Source of the DNA: Promicromonospora sukumoe 327MFSha3.1
GTDB taxonomy: Bacteria > Actinomycetota > Actinomycetes > Actinomycetales > Cellulomonadaceae
Reading direction: 5' to 3'
NCBI RefSeq assembly: GCF_000385135.1
Contig: NZ_ARQM01000010.1
Location: 434,001-498,000 of the forward strand
Length of the DNA stretch: 64,000 bases
Numbering within the stretch: position 1 is the first letter of the stretch; every line of letters starts with the position of its first letter. The translations under genes and the position numbers were made by a program. Below, piece by piece: positions 33,213 to 40,744 of the stretch. The notes under the pieces are model-generated. The model was not told the origin of the DNA. It did no database searches and saw only the letters and a program-made list of their open reading frames with translations.

Positions 33213-33854
33213 ATGACTACCTTCGGCATCATCGGAGCAGGGAACATCGGCAGCCAGGTCGCCCGCGTGGCGATCGCGCAGGGCAACGAGGTCGTGATCG
33301 CCAACTCGCGCGGTCCCGAGACCCTCGCCGACCTGGTCGCGGAGCTCGGCCCCAAGGCCCGCGCGGCGACCGCCGAGGAGGCAGCCGCCGCGGCCGACGT
33401 CGCCGTCGTCTCGGTGCCGCTGAAGGCCTACCGCGACCTCCCGGTGGAGCCGCTGGCCGGCAAGATCGTTCTCGACACGAACAACTACTACTGGGAGCGC
33501 GACGGCCACATCGAGTCCCTCGACCGTGGCGAGGCCACCACCGCCGGGCTGCTCCAGGAGCACCTGCCGACGTCCAAGGTCGTCAAGGCGTTCAACCAGA
33601 TCACGGCGCCGACGATCACCACGGACGGAACCCCGGCCGGCACGCCGAACCGCCGCGCCCTGGCCACGGCGAGCGACTTCCCCGAGGCCGTCGAGCTGGT
33701 CACCGCGTTCTACGACGCGGCGGGCTTCGACACCGTCAGCGCCGGCCCGCTCAGCGAGTCCTGGCGCTTCGAGCGCGACCGCCCGGCCTACGTCTCCCGG
33801 CAGAACGCCGAGGAGCTCCGGGAGAACATGACCAAGGCGCAGCGGGTCCTCTGA
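33213..33854 (+). CDS. NAD(P)-binding reductase, F420H2:NADP oxidoreductase-like
   Basis: A 213-residue protein with an N-terminal Rossmann motif GIIGAGNIGSQVARVAI and the short two-domain plan of NADPH-dependent F420 reductase-like proteins (VVSVPLKAYRDLPVEPL, VLDTNNYYWERDG, KVVKAFNQITAP). Some relatives reduce F420, others act as dinucleotide-binding proteins of unknown substrate. It is divergent from the TetR gene. No ribosome-binding site is visible before the ATG at 33213. Confidence 0.82.
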   Translation: MTTFGIIGAGNIGSQVARVAIAQGNEVVIANSRGPETLADLVAELGPKARAATAEEAAAAADVAVVSVPLKAYRDLPVEPLAGKIVLDTNNYYWERDGHIESLDRGEATTAGLLQEHLPTSKVVKAFNQITAPTITTDGTPAGTPNRRALATASDFPEAVELVTAFYDAAGFDTVSAGPLSESWRFERDRPAYVSRQNAEELRENMTKAQRVL

Positions 33855-33891
33855 CCCGGTCTCGCCGACGCCGCCCGGAGGCGTCCGGGGC

Positions 33892-34698
33892 TCAGGCCCC
33901 GAACGCCTCCAGCGCGACCGGCTCCCACTCGCGCCACGTCCGCAGCCGCTCGGCGTAGATCTGCTCGACGTCGGCGAGCGGCTTGCCGAGGAACACGTGC
34001 AGCGGGGGCCGCTCGGCGTCGACGATCCGCAGCAGGGCGGCGCGGGTGGCGCGCGGGTCCCCGAGCTCGAACTCGGGTGCCGCGGCGACGCGGGCCTCGG
34101 CGTAGTCCGGGTGCTCGGCGCTCGCCCGCAGGCCGGCGCCGAACCCCGTCGCGTACGGGCCGGGCTCGACGTTCGTGACGTGGATGCCGAACGGCGCGAC
34201 CTCCTGCGCCAGGGCCTCGGAGATGCCCTCCACGGCCCACTTGGAGGCGTGGTAGGCGCCGAAGCCCGGGTACGCCCGGACGCCGCCCTCGCTCGTGACC
34301 TGCAGGATCCGGCCCGAACCCTGCGCACGCAGGACCGGCAGGACTGCCTGGGTCACCCAGACCGTGCCGAAGAAGTTGGTCTCCAGCTGAGCGCGCAGGT
34401 CGTCCTCGGTCAGCTCCTCGACCATGCCGGTCTGGCCGAAGCCGGCGTTGTTGACGACCACGTCGAGCCGTCCGAAGCGCCCGACGGCGCGGTCGACCGC
34501 GTCCTGGACGGCCGGCCTGTCCGTGACGTCCAGCGCGAGGGCCAGCACGGCGTCGCCGTACTTGCTCGTGAGCGGCTCCAGCGCGGTGACGTCCCGCGCG
34601 GTCGCGGCGACGTGGTCGCCGCGTTCGAGGGCGGCCTCGGCCCACTCGCGGCCGAGACCCTTGGCGGCTCCGGTGATGAACCATGTGGTGGTGTGCAT
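33892..34698 (-). CDS. Short-chain dehydrogenase/reductase
   Basis: A 268-residue SDR. It has the cofactor motif TGAAKGLG near residue 9, NNAG in VVVNNAGFGQTG, and the catalytic pair in YHASK preceded by a Ser (LQVTSEGG). A basic residue after TGAA and Arg in AATARD suggest NADP preference. Substrate unknown. I took the ATG at 34698. It is divergent from a LysR regulator across 88 bases that hold two dyads, and is probably the LysR target. Confidence 0.9.
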   Translation of the reverse strand: MHTTTWFITGAAKGLGREWAEAALERGDHVAATARDVTALEPLTSKYGDAVLALALDVTDRPAVQDAVDRAVGRFGRLDVVVNNAGFGQTGMVEELTEDDLRAQLETNFFGTVWVTQAVLPVLRAQGSGRILQVTSEGGVRAYPGFGAYHASKWAVEGISEALAQEVAPFGIHVTNVEPGPYATGFGAGLRASAEHPDYAEARVAAAPEFELGDPRATRAALLRIVDAERPPLHVFLGKPLADVEQIYAERLRTWREWEPVALEAFGA

Positions 34699-34737
34699 GC
34701 CTCCAGCGTGCGCCGCGCCGAGCCATTCCACCAGCGA

Positions 34738-34753
34738 CTCTTGTGCACACGAG
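34738..34753. promoter_or_regulatory. Dyad in the SDR/LysR divergent region
   Basis: CTCTTGTGCACACGAG is a 16-base palindrome with one mismatched pair and core TGTGCACA. A second small dyad, ATGCG-N5-CGCAT, follows at 34756-34770. The positions, between divergent starts at 34698 and 34787, suit LysR binding. Confidence 0.4.
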
Positions 34754-34786
34754 ACATGCGCCATCCGCATGGCTCATGATGGGCCC

Positions 34787-35686
34787 ATGGCCGAGCTCAC
34801 CGTCACCGCGCTGCGGGTCGTCCACGCCGTCGTCGGCACCGGGTCGTTCACCGCGACGGCGGACCTGCTCGGGTACACGCAGTCGGCCGTGTCCCGCCAG
34901 GTCGCGGCCGCGGAGTCGGCGGCGGGCGTGCCGCTGTTCGTCCGCGGGGCGCGCGGGGTGGTGCCCACGCCGGCCGGCACGCTCGTGGCCCGCCGCGCGG
35001 GGGTGGTCCTCGCCGAGCTGGACGCCGTCGGCAAGGACCTCGCGGGCCTGGGCGACACGCTGGGCGGCCGCGTGGTGCTCGGCGCGTTCCCGACGGCGAC
35101 GTGGGTGCTCGCGCCGCGCGCCGTCGCCGTCGTACGGGACCGGCACCCGGGCCTGACGGTCGACCTGCACGAGGCGTCGACCCCCACGCAGCTGCGCCAG
35201 CTCCGCGCGGGGCGCATCGACGTGGCCGTCATCGGCATGGGCGCCGACCTGCCCGCGTACGACCTGGCCGGGCTGCGGCGCGACCACCTCGCGGACGGCC
35301 GGTCGCTCGTCGCGGTCGCGGAGCAGCACCGGTTCGCGGGCCGGGACCAGGTCCCGGTCGCGGAGCTGGCCGACGAGGACTGGGTCGTCGGCAAAGGTCT
35401 GCGCGGCGACCCGCAGTTCGGGGCGTGGCCCACGCTGCCGGCGCCGAGGGTCGTCCACGCGGTCCGGGAGTGGAACGCGCGGCTCGGCCTGGTCGCGGCC
35501 GGGCTCGGCATCACCACAGTGCCCGAGCTCGCCGTCCCCGCCGTCCCGGCCGGCGTCGTGACGGTCCGGGTCGACGACCCGGCCTGGCTCAGCCGCGCGG
35601 CGGTGGCCGTCACGCGCCCGGAGCGCCCCGCGGGCGTGGACGCGGTCGTGGGGGCGCTCCGGGAGGTCGCGGGGGAGCTCGGCTAG
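34787..35686 (+). CDS. LysR-family transcriptional regulator
   Basis: A 299-residue LysR protein with the N-terminal winged helix (VVGTGSFTATADLLGYTQSA, VSRQVAAAES) and a co-inducer domain from about residue 92 (GGRVVLGAFPTATWVLAPRA). The start at 34787 sets the normal distance to the DNA-binding domain. It is divergent from the SDR gene. The methyltransferase gene follows within nine bases and may be co-transcribed. Confidence 0.9.
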   Translation: MAELTVTALRVVHAVVGTGSFTATADLLGYTQSAVSRQVAAAESAAGVPLFVRGARGVVPTPAGTLVARRAGVVLAELDAVGKDLAGLGDTLGGRVVLGAFPTATWVLAPRAVAVVRDRHPGLTVDLHEASTPTQLRQLRAGRIDVAVIGMGADLPAYDLAGLRRDHLADGRSLVAVAEQHRFAGRDQVPVAELADEDWVVGKGLRGDPQFGAWPTLPAPRVVHAVREWNARLGLVAAGLGITTVPELAVPAVPAGVVTVRVDDPAWLSRAAVAVTRPERPAGVDAVVGALREVAGELG

Positions 35687-35695
35687 TCTCGCCGC

Positions 35696-36448
35696 ATGCC
35701 CACCGCCCCCGCCGACCCCTGGTCCGCCGTCGCCGACGACTGGGGCCGCTACTGGGGCACCTTCGCCCGCCCGGTCTGGGCGCCGCTCCTCGACGCGGCC
35801 GGGATCGGCCCGGGCAGCCGCGTGCTCGACGTCGGCTGCGGGAGCGGCGAGCTGCTCGAGCACCTCCAGGACCAGGGCGCCCGGCCCAGCGGCGTCGACC
35901 CGGCGGCCCGGATGGTCGAGCTCGCGCGGGCCCGCGCCGTCGGCGCCGACGTGCGCCGCGGCGACGTCGAGCACCTCCCGTTCGACGACGCGGCCTTCGA
36001 CGCCGTGCTCGCCGTGAACGCGGTGCAGTTCGCCGACGACCTGGACGACGCCCTGGCCGAGATCGCCCGGGTGCTGGTGCCGGGCGGCGTCGTCGGCCTG
36101 GCGGGCTGGGCCGAGCGGAGCCGCAACGACCTCGACGGCATCAACGTGGCGCTCGCGGAGGCCGACGACGAGGACCCGCCCGAGGACGGCCCGCTGCGCC
36201 TGCCCGGCGGGCTCGCCGCCGTGCTCGCCGACGCCGGCTGGGAGGTCCTGGACAGCGGGATCGCCCCGGCCGCCTGGACCGCCCGGAACGCCGACGACCT
36301 GGTGCGCGGCATCCTGTTCGGCGAGGGGGACGCGACGATCGCCGACCTCGCGCCCGTCGTCGTCGAGGCGGCCGCGCCGTTCCGCCGTCCGGACGGCGGC
36401 TACCGCCTGCTGAACGCGTTCCGCTGGGCGGTGGCCCGGCGCCCCTGA
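35696..36448 (+). CDS. SAM-dependent methyltransferase, class I
   Basis: A 250-residue cytoplasmic methyltransferase: motif I VLDVGCGSGELLEHL, an acidic loop GVDPAARMVELAR, and the later motif FDAVLAVNAVQFADD followed by LVPGGVVGLAGW. The fold is that of UbiE/Methyltransf_11 proteins. The substrate is not evident. It lies between a LysR regulator and an MFS transporter on the same strand, with gaps of 9 and 24 bases, so the three may form one unit. Confidence 0.88.
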   Translation: MPTAPADPWSAVADDWGRYWGTFARPVWAPLLDAAGIGPGSRVLDVGCGSGELLEHLQDQGARPSGVDPAARMVELARARAVGADVRRGDVEHLPFDDAAFDAVLAVNAVQFADDLDDALAEIARVLVPGGVVGLAGWAERSRNDLDGINVALAEADDEDPPEDGPLRLPGGLAAVLADAGWEVLDSGIAPAAWTARNADDLVRGILFGEGDATIADLAPVVVEAAAPFRRPDGGYRLLNAFRWAVARRP

Positions 36449-36472
36449 ACGGCGTCGGTAGGGTGAGGCCAC

Positions 36473-37690
36473 GTGAGCCTCCCGACCGACCCCGACCAGC
36501 CCATCCTGCGCGTACCCGGGATCCGGGCCCTGGTGTGGATGTCGCTGTGCGGGTTCGCCGGCTACGCCCTCCTGCTGCCGACGGCGCCCCTGTGGGCCAT
36601 CCACGGCGGCGCCGACGAGGCCGGCGCGGGGCTCGTGAACGCCGTGCTGATGGCGGCCACCGTCGCCTTCCAGACCACCGTTCCCTGGGCCCTGCGCCGC
36701 CTGGGCTGGCGCAGCACGCTCGTCGCGGGCGTGCTCCTGCTCGGCCTGCCGTCCCTGGCGCTCGTGCTCACCGACCAGCTCGGCTGGATCCTGGCCGCCT
36801 CCGCCGTGCGGGGCGCCGGGTTCGCCGTCGTCACGGTCTGCGGCGCGACGGCGATCGCCGAGCTCGTCGGCGCCGCCCGGCGCGGCCGGGCGATCGGCGT
36901 CTACGGCCTCGCGGTCGCGGCCCCGCAGGTGTTCCTCACCCCGAGCGCGGCCTGGGTCGCCGAGTCCGTCGACTTCCGGGTCGTGTTCGTCGTCGGCGCG
37001 CTGCCCGCGCTCGCCGTGCCCTTCGCGGCGGCCCTGGGCAACCGGCTGGACGCCGTCGCCCACGGCACGCCGGCGGACGGCCAGGGCCCCGGCGGGGCCG
37101 AACGGTCGCCCGGCCGGGCGCGGCTGCTGCTGCCCCTGGTCCTGCCCTCCCTGGTGCTGCTCGCCGTGACCACGCCCGGGGGCGCGCTGCTCACGTTCGC
37201 GCCGCAGCTCGGGTACGGCGCCCTGGCCGCCATGGCCGGGCTGCTCGGGCTCACGGTCGCCGCCGCGCTGTCCCGCTGGCTCGTCGGAGGCCTGGCCGAC
37301 CGGTACGGGCCCAGCCGGTTCGTGCCGCCGCTCCTGCTGCTCTGCGCGGCCGCCCTCGTGCTGTGCGGCTGGTCGATCACCGGCTCCCGCCCCGGCGCGG
37401 CCTGGCTCGTGCTGGGCATGACGCTCGTGGGCGTCTCCTACGGCAGCCTGCAGAACCTCACGCTGGTCACCGCGTTCGCCGCCGTGCCCGACCGGGAGCG
37501 CAGCGTCGCCAGCGCCGTCTGGAACATCGGGTTCGACACGGGCACCGGGCTCGGCTCGCTCGTGGTCGGCTTCATCGCGGCCGGCACGAGCTTCACCGTG
37601 GGCCTGCTGACCACGGCCGCCCTGTGCGTCGTCGTCGCGGCGGTGGCGTTCCTGAGTGCGCGGACCGCCGGGCGGCGCGCCGCCCAGTAG
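36473..37690 (+). CDS. MFS transporter, 12-helix type
   Basis: A 405-residue major-facilitator protein with twelve hydrophobic segments and a hydrophilic loop near residues 200-215 between halves. Motif A is weak; GLADRYGPSR is visible in the second half. It resembles sugar or drug efflux members (YfcJ/AraJ-like); direction and substrate are unknown. GTG at 36473. A perfect 11-bp hairpin starts on the base after the stop. Confidence 0.85.
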   Translation: MSLPTDPDQPILRVPGIRALVWMSLCGFAGYALLLPTAPLWAIHGGADEAGAGLVNAVLMAATVAFQTTVPWALRRLGWRSTLVAGVLLLGLPSLALVLTDQLGWILAASAVRGAGFAVVTVCGATAIAELVGAARRGRAIGVYGLAVAAPQVFLTPSAAWVAESVDFRVVFVVGALPALAVPFAAALGNRLDAVAHGTPADGQGPGGAERSPGRARLLLPLVLPSLVLLAVTTPGGALLTFAPQLGYGALAAMAGLLGLTVAAALSRWLVGGLADRYGPSRFVPPLLLLCAAALVLCGWSITGSRPGAAWLVLGMTLVGVSYGSLQNLTLVTAFAAVPDRERSVASAVWNIGFDTGTGLGSLVVGFIAAGTSFTVGLLTTAALCVVVAAVAFLSARTAGRRAAQ

Positions 37691-37723
37691 CGCCAGGGTG
37701 CCGACCAGGGGAGCACCCTGGCG
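37691..37723 (+). terminator. Hairpin terminator after the MFS gene
   Basis: CGCCAGGGTGC (37691-37701) pairs perfectly with GCACCCTGGCG (37713-37723) around an 11-base loop, starting directly after the stop codon. The next gene starts 33 bases on, same strand. Confidence 0.6.
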
Positions 37724-37756
37724 CCGTCGGGCCCGCGTCCGGGCGAGGGTGGCGGC

Positions 37757-38485
37757 ATGATCGACAAAGGAATGCCCGACGCCGGGATGCCCGATGCCAC
37801 GGGGCCCGCGGGGCGCCCGGTGGGGCGCCGGATCGTGCTGGCGATGCTCGGCCTGGGCGCCGCGGGCGTGGCCCTGGGACCCGCGGTGCGCAGCGGGCTC
37901 GGCGAGGTGCGCGCGTCCCTGTCCCGGGTGGCGCCCGCGGTGGTTCCGGACGACCGCGGCTTCCGCTACTTCAGCGTCGTCGGCTCCGTGCCCCGCAAGG
38001 ACGCGACGACCTACCGGCTCACCGTCGGCGGGCTCGTCGACCGGCCCGCGACGTACACGCTCGACCAGCTCGCGGCGCTGCCGCAGACCACGGTCGTGCA
38101 CGACGCCGTGTGCACCGACGGCTGGCAGGTCGACGCCGTGCCGTTCACCGGCGTGCTCCTGCGCGACCTGCTGGACGCCGCCGGGGTGCGGGACGAGGGC
38201 GCCGCCGTCCGGTTCACCTGCTTCGACGGCGCCTACTCGGAGAGCCTCACGCTGGAGCAGGCGCGCCGGTCGGACGTCGTCGTCGCGCTGCGCATGTTCG
38301 ACGAGCCCGTCCCGCACGACAGCGGAGGCCCGGTGCGGCTCTTCGTCGCGCCGATGTACTTCTACAAGTCGGCCAAGTGGCTCTCCGGGATCGAGGTCAC
38401 CAGCCAGGTCCAGCAGGGTTACTGGGAGGACTACGGCTACCCCGTGGACGGCTGGCTGCCCGGCGAGGAGCCGGTCGGTGCCTGA
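37757..38485 (+). CDS. Molybdopterin-dependent oxidoreductase, YedY/MsrP-like
   Basis: A 242-residue exported oxidoreductase of the sulfite-oxidase superfamily. The N-terminus has a twin-arginine pair (VGRRIVLAMLG) and hydrophobic segment, suggesting Tat export or anchoring. The core shows VGGLVDRPATYTLDQLAALP, the Mo-ligand Cys in VCTDGWQ, and YFYKSAKWLSGIEV. It would reduce or oxidise S- or N-oxides outside the membrane. It overlaps the cytochrome b gene by eight bases, matching the MsrP/MsrQ arrangement where the cytochrome supplies electrons. Several in-frame ATGs near 37757-37787 leave the exact start open. Confidence 0.87.
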   Translation: MIDKGMPDAGMPDATGPAGRPVGRRIVLAMLGLGAAGVALGPAVRSGLGEVRASLSRVAPAVVPDDRGFRYFSVVGSVPRKDATTYRLTVGGLVDRPATYTLDQLAALPQTTVVHDAVCTDGWQVDAVPFTGVLLRDLLDAAGVRDEGAAVRFTCFDGAYSESLTLEQARRSDVVVALRMFDEPVPHDSGGPVRLFVAPMYFYKSAKWLSGIEVTSQVQQGYWEDYGYPVDGWLPGEEPVGA

Positions 38486-39167
38486 GCGCGTGCTCCGGTT
38501 CAGCCCCGCCGAGCGGGCCGTCCACCGGGCCACGGGGCTGCTGTTCCTGGTCTGCCTGCTCACGGCGGTCGCGCTCTACGTGGCGCCCGTCGCGCAGCTC
38601 GTGGGTCGGCGGCTCCTGGTCGAGACCGTCCACGAGTGGTCCGGGCTGCTGCTGCCGGTGCCCGCCCTGCTCGGGCTCTGGTCCGGCCCGTTCCGGGCCG
38701 ACCTGCGGCGCCTCGACCGGTTCACCGCGCAGGACCGGCGCTGGCTGGCGGGCCTGCGGTCACCCGACCCGCACCGCGGCCGGCTCGCGGGGAAGTTCAA
38801 CGCCGGCCAGAAGCTCTGGGCCTCCTGGCTCGCGGGCGCCGTGCTGGTCATGCTCGGCACCGGGCTGCTGCTGTGGTTCAAGTTCGGGCTCGGGTTCGTC
38901 CCGCGCGCCGGCGTCGTGCTCGTCCACGACGCCGGCGCCTACGCGCTCGCCGTCGTCGTCGCCGGCCACGTGCTGAAGGCGCTCGCCGACCCGGAGGCCC
39001 GGCGCGGCATGCGCACCGGGTCCGTCCGGCGGTCGTGGGCGGCGCGGGAGCACGGCCTCTGGCTCGATCAGAAGCCGAAGTCCCCGATCCCGCCGCCCCC
39101 GTACGACGGCGGCTCGTCGTCGCCCTCGGCGCCCCACGCCTCCCAGGCCGCGGACGACGCCGCGTAG
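38478..39167 (+). CDS. Membrane cytochrome b subunit (b561/b6-like)
   Basis: A 229-residue membrane protein with four hydrophobic helices and paired histidines suitable for haem: HRATG and HEWSG in the first two helices, HDAGAY and GHVLKA in the last two. It is the likely electron donor of the molybdopterin enzyme. GTG at 38478 overlaps the preceding gene. The last 33 residues are hydrophilic and Pro/Ser-rich, and their coding sequence (39068-39167) is also the 3' end of an opposite-strand gene. Confidence 0.85.
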   Translation: MPERVLRFSPAERAVHRATGLLFLVCLLTAVALYVAPVAQLVGRRLLVETVHEWSGLLLPVPALLGLWSGPFRADLRRLDRFTAQDRRWLAGLRSPDPHRGRLAGKFNAGQKLWASWLAGAVLVMLGTGLLLWFKFGLGFVPRAGVVLVHDAGAYALAVVVAGHVLKALADPEARRGMRTGSVRRSWAAREHGLWLDQKPKSPIPPPPYDGGSSSPSAPHASQAADDAA

Positions 39168-39487
39168 GCGGCGACGACGCCGAGGATCGCCGCGCTGACG
39201 GCGCTGCTCAGCGCCGCCCCCGGACCGTCGGTGCCCAGCGCCCGGGCGAGCCCGCCGCGCTGGCGGGCCTCGACCCGGGCGGCGGCGCGGCCCAGGGCGG
39301 CCGGCGACGCGTCGGCGGGCCGGTCGCCGCCGCCCGTGGCGGCGGTGAGCCGGTCGAACGCGGCCTCCCGCTCGGCCGCCGTCAGCCGCTCGAAGGCCTC
39401 GGTGTGCACCTGCTCGACGACAGCTGGCGGGGCCGCGCCGAGCATCTGCTCGGCGCGACCCAGCGCGAGCCGGTCAGACCGGCTCAT
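39068..39487 (-). CDS. Hypothetical protein, one membrane segment
   Basis: A 139-residue protein I do not recognise. Residues 1-85 are helical and charged (AERE/RLTAAT, AARVEARQR), then a hydrophobic stretch (ALSSAVSAAILGVVAAYAA), then an acidic, Gly-rich tail ending GGIGDFGF. It overlaps the cytochrome b gene tail to tail by 100 bases, and the preceding 67-residue gene by 14 bases. Codon usage is high-GC in the third position in this frame up to the overlap, which supports a real gene. Confidence 0.6.
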   Translation of the reverse strand: MSRSDRLALGRAEQMLGAAPPAVVEQVHTEAFERLTAAEREAAFDRLTAATGGGDRPADASPAALGRAAARVEARQRGGLARALGTDGPGAALSSAVSAAILGVVAAYAASSAAWEAWGAEGDDEPPSYGGGGIGDFGF

Positions 39488-39677
39488 CGTCGGCCCCCAC
39501 GATCCGGTAGCCCCGCTCGGCGAGGGCCCGGGTCATGTGCTCGGCGTACCACTCGGGCCAGGCCTCGTCGTACACGCCGCCCAGCTCCTGCTCCTCGTGG
39601 ACCCCGTGCGCCGCGGCAGCGCGCTTGAGCAGGTCCAGCAGGATCTCGTTCGACGCCGGGTCGGGTGCGCTCGTCAT
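39474..39677 (-). CDS. Small conserved-looking protein, 67 residues
   Basis: A 67-residue acidic cytoplasmic protein with a LLDLLKRAAAAHGVHEEQEL helix and a WPEWYAEHMTRAL segment that I have the impression recurs in small actinobacterial proteins; I cannot name a function. The start at 39677 gives a compact protein. It lies five bases after the VOC gene and overlaps the 139-residue gene by 14 bases, so the SRPBCC, VOC, 67- and 139-residue genes form a string on the minus strand. Confidence 0.65.
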   Translation of the reverse strand: MTSAPDPASNEILLDLLKRAAAAHGVHEEQELGGVYDEAWPEWYAEHMTRALAERGYRIVGADDEPV

Positions 39678-39682
39678 GTCCG

Positions 39683-40126
39683 TCACCGGCCCGGGAGGCG
39701 GTCGACGATCTGCTGGAGCACCCACTCGTTGCCGTCCGGGTCGGCGAACGAGGCGAACGAGGCGTAGCTGTCGTGCTCCGGGTGCGGTCCGGGCACGCGG
39801 TTCTCGGTGCCGGCCCAGTGGAAGACGCCGTCCTGGTCGTGCCAGATCTCGCTGACGTCGGCGCCGTGCTCCACGAGCTCGGCCCGGGCCGCGGCGATGT
39901 CGGACACGATCAGGTGCAGGCCGCGCACGGAGCCCGGGGCGGCGTCGGTCAGGTGCTCGCCGAAGATGATCGAGGCGGCGGACCCGGGCGGGGTCAGCTG
40001 CACGACCCGCAGGCCGCGCTCGGTGGAGAAGTCGGCGTCCTGGCGCCAGCCGAGCTGTCCGTAGAAGGCCTTGGCACGGTCCACGTCGGCGACGGGCAGG
40101 ACGACGACCTCGAGCTTGAGTTCCAT
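39683..40126 (-). CDS. VOC-family protein (glyoxalase/bleomycin-resistance fold)
   Basis: A 147-residue VOC protein: LEVVVLPVADVDRAKAFYGQ at the N-terminus and FADPDGNEWVLQQI at the C-terminus, the usual end of the second half-module. A metal-ligand-like His and Glu are present in each half (GLHLIVSD, GNEW). GGAGAG lies before the ATG at 40126. It follows the SRPBCC gene by 56 bases, and both are under the CGNR-type operators. Confidence 0.87.
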   Translation of the reverse strand: MELKLEVVVLPVADVDRAKAFYGQLGWRQDADFSTERGLRVVQLTPPGSAASIIFGEHLTDAAPGSVRGLHLIVSDIAAARAELVEHGADVSEIWHDQDGVFHWAGTENRVPGPHPEHDSYASFASFADPDGNEWVLQQIVDRLPGR

Positions 40127-40182
40127 GATTCTCTCCGTTTTCTGGGGGTTCTTCGGTGGGGATGTGGTCGGGGGTCGGGGGA

Positions 40183-40611
40183 CTACCGGGCCTGCAGCGG
40201 GCCCGCGAAGGACTTGCGCAGGGAGGAGGGGCCGACGAGGGGGAGCAGCGCCGCGAGCAGCTTGCGCTGGAGGGTCTGGGGCTGACGGGTCAGCTCGACG
40301 TCGATCCGGCTGCCGCCGTCGTCGGGGGTGACCTGGAAGACCCAGCCGCCGCCGGGCCCGAACACCTTCGAGTCCAGTGTGGTGATGTCCACGCGACCGC
40401 GCTCGGCGTCCCACTCGTAGCGGGCGCGCTCCCAGGCGGCGGCGGTGCCCTCGGTCACCTCGGCCCAGGTCTCGCCCTGCTCGTGGACCGTCAGGTGGTC
40501 GGCGTCGATCGTGGGCCAGGCCTCGGCCCGGGCCGGGCCGAAGTCGGTCAGGACGGCCATGGCGGCCTCGGGGGAGAGCGTCGAGTCGAGGTGAAAGCGG
40601 ACGGCGGTCAT
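40183..40611 (-). CDS. SRPBCC-family protein
   Basis: A 142-residue protein of the START-like SRPBCC fold, a hydrophobic-ligand cavity protein: RFHLDSTLSPEAAMAVLTDF, then strands around GETWAEVTEGT and GGGWVFQVTPDDGGSRIDVE, ending in a long C-terminal helix (RKLLAALLPLVGPSSLRKSF). AGGAGCC precedes the ATG. It is first in the minus-strand unit divergent from the CGNR regulator, with a GTAACC-N9-GGTTAC site 21 bases before its start. Confidence 0.82.
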   Translation of the reverse strand: MTAVRFHLDSTLSPEAAMAVLTDFGPARAEAWPTIDADHLTVHEQGETWAEVTEGTAAAWERARYEWDAERGRVDITTLDSKVFGPGGGWVFQVTPDDGGSRIDVELTRQPQTLQRKLLAALLPLVGPSSLRKSFAGPLQAR

Positions 40612-40631
40612 GGTCAGGCTCCTCAGTTGGG

Positions 40632-40652
40632 GTAACCGGTTTGAGCGGTTAC
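40632..40652. promoter_or_regulatory. CGNR-type operator, site 1
   Basis: GTAACC-N9-GGTTAC, 21 bases upstream of the SRPBCC start. Read on the minus strand its centre is GCTCAAACC, matching the TCAAAC core of site 2. It is one of three sites with identical spacing in the 133-base divergent region. Confidence 0.65.
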
Positions 40653-40680
40653 TGCGATGACCAGAACTCTGACACACGAT

Positions 40681-40705
40681 CCGTAACCCGTCAAACTGGT
40701 TACGG
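40681..40705. promoter_or_regulatory. CGNR-type operator, site 2
   Basis: CCGTAACC-N9-GGTTACGG, the most symmetric of the three sites, with eight paired bases per arm. The centre reads CGTCAAACT. It lies midway between the two divergent starts. Confidence 0.65.
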
Positions 40706-40723
40706 GGACTTGTGCGTCACCCC

Positions 40724-40744
40724 GTCACCGTTCAGAATGGTTAC
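40724..40744. promoter_or_regulatory. CGNR-type operator, site 3, touching the start codon
   Basis: GTCACC-N9-GGTTAC, one mismatch from the other two sites, centre GTTCAGAAT. It ends on the base before the GTG start of the CGNR gene at 40745, so a bound protein would cover the start region of its own gene. Confidence 0.6.

Noticed and set aside
33788-38563. Minus-strand open frame of almost 1600 codons
   Set aside because: It covers a LysR gene, a methyltransferase, an MFS gene and a molybdo-enzyme gene on the other strand. The translation has no domain-like pattern; long stop-free antisense frames are common at this GC content.
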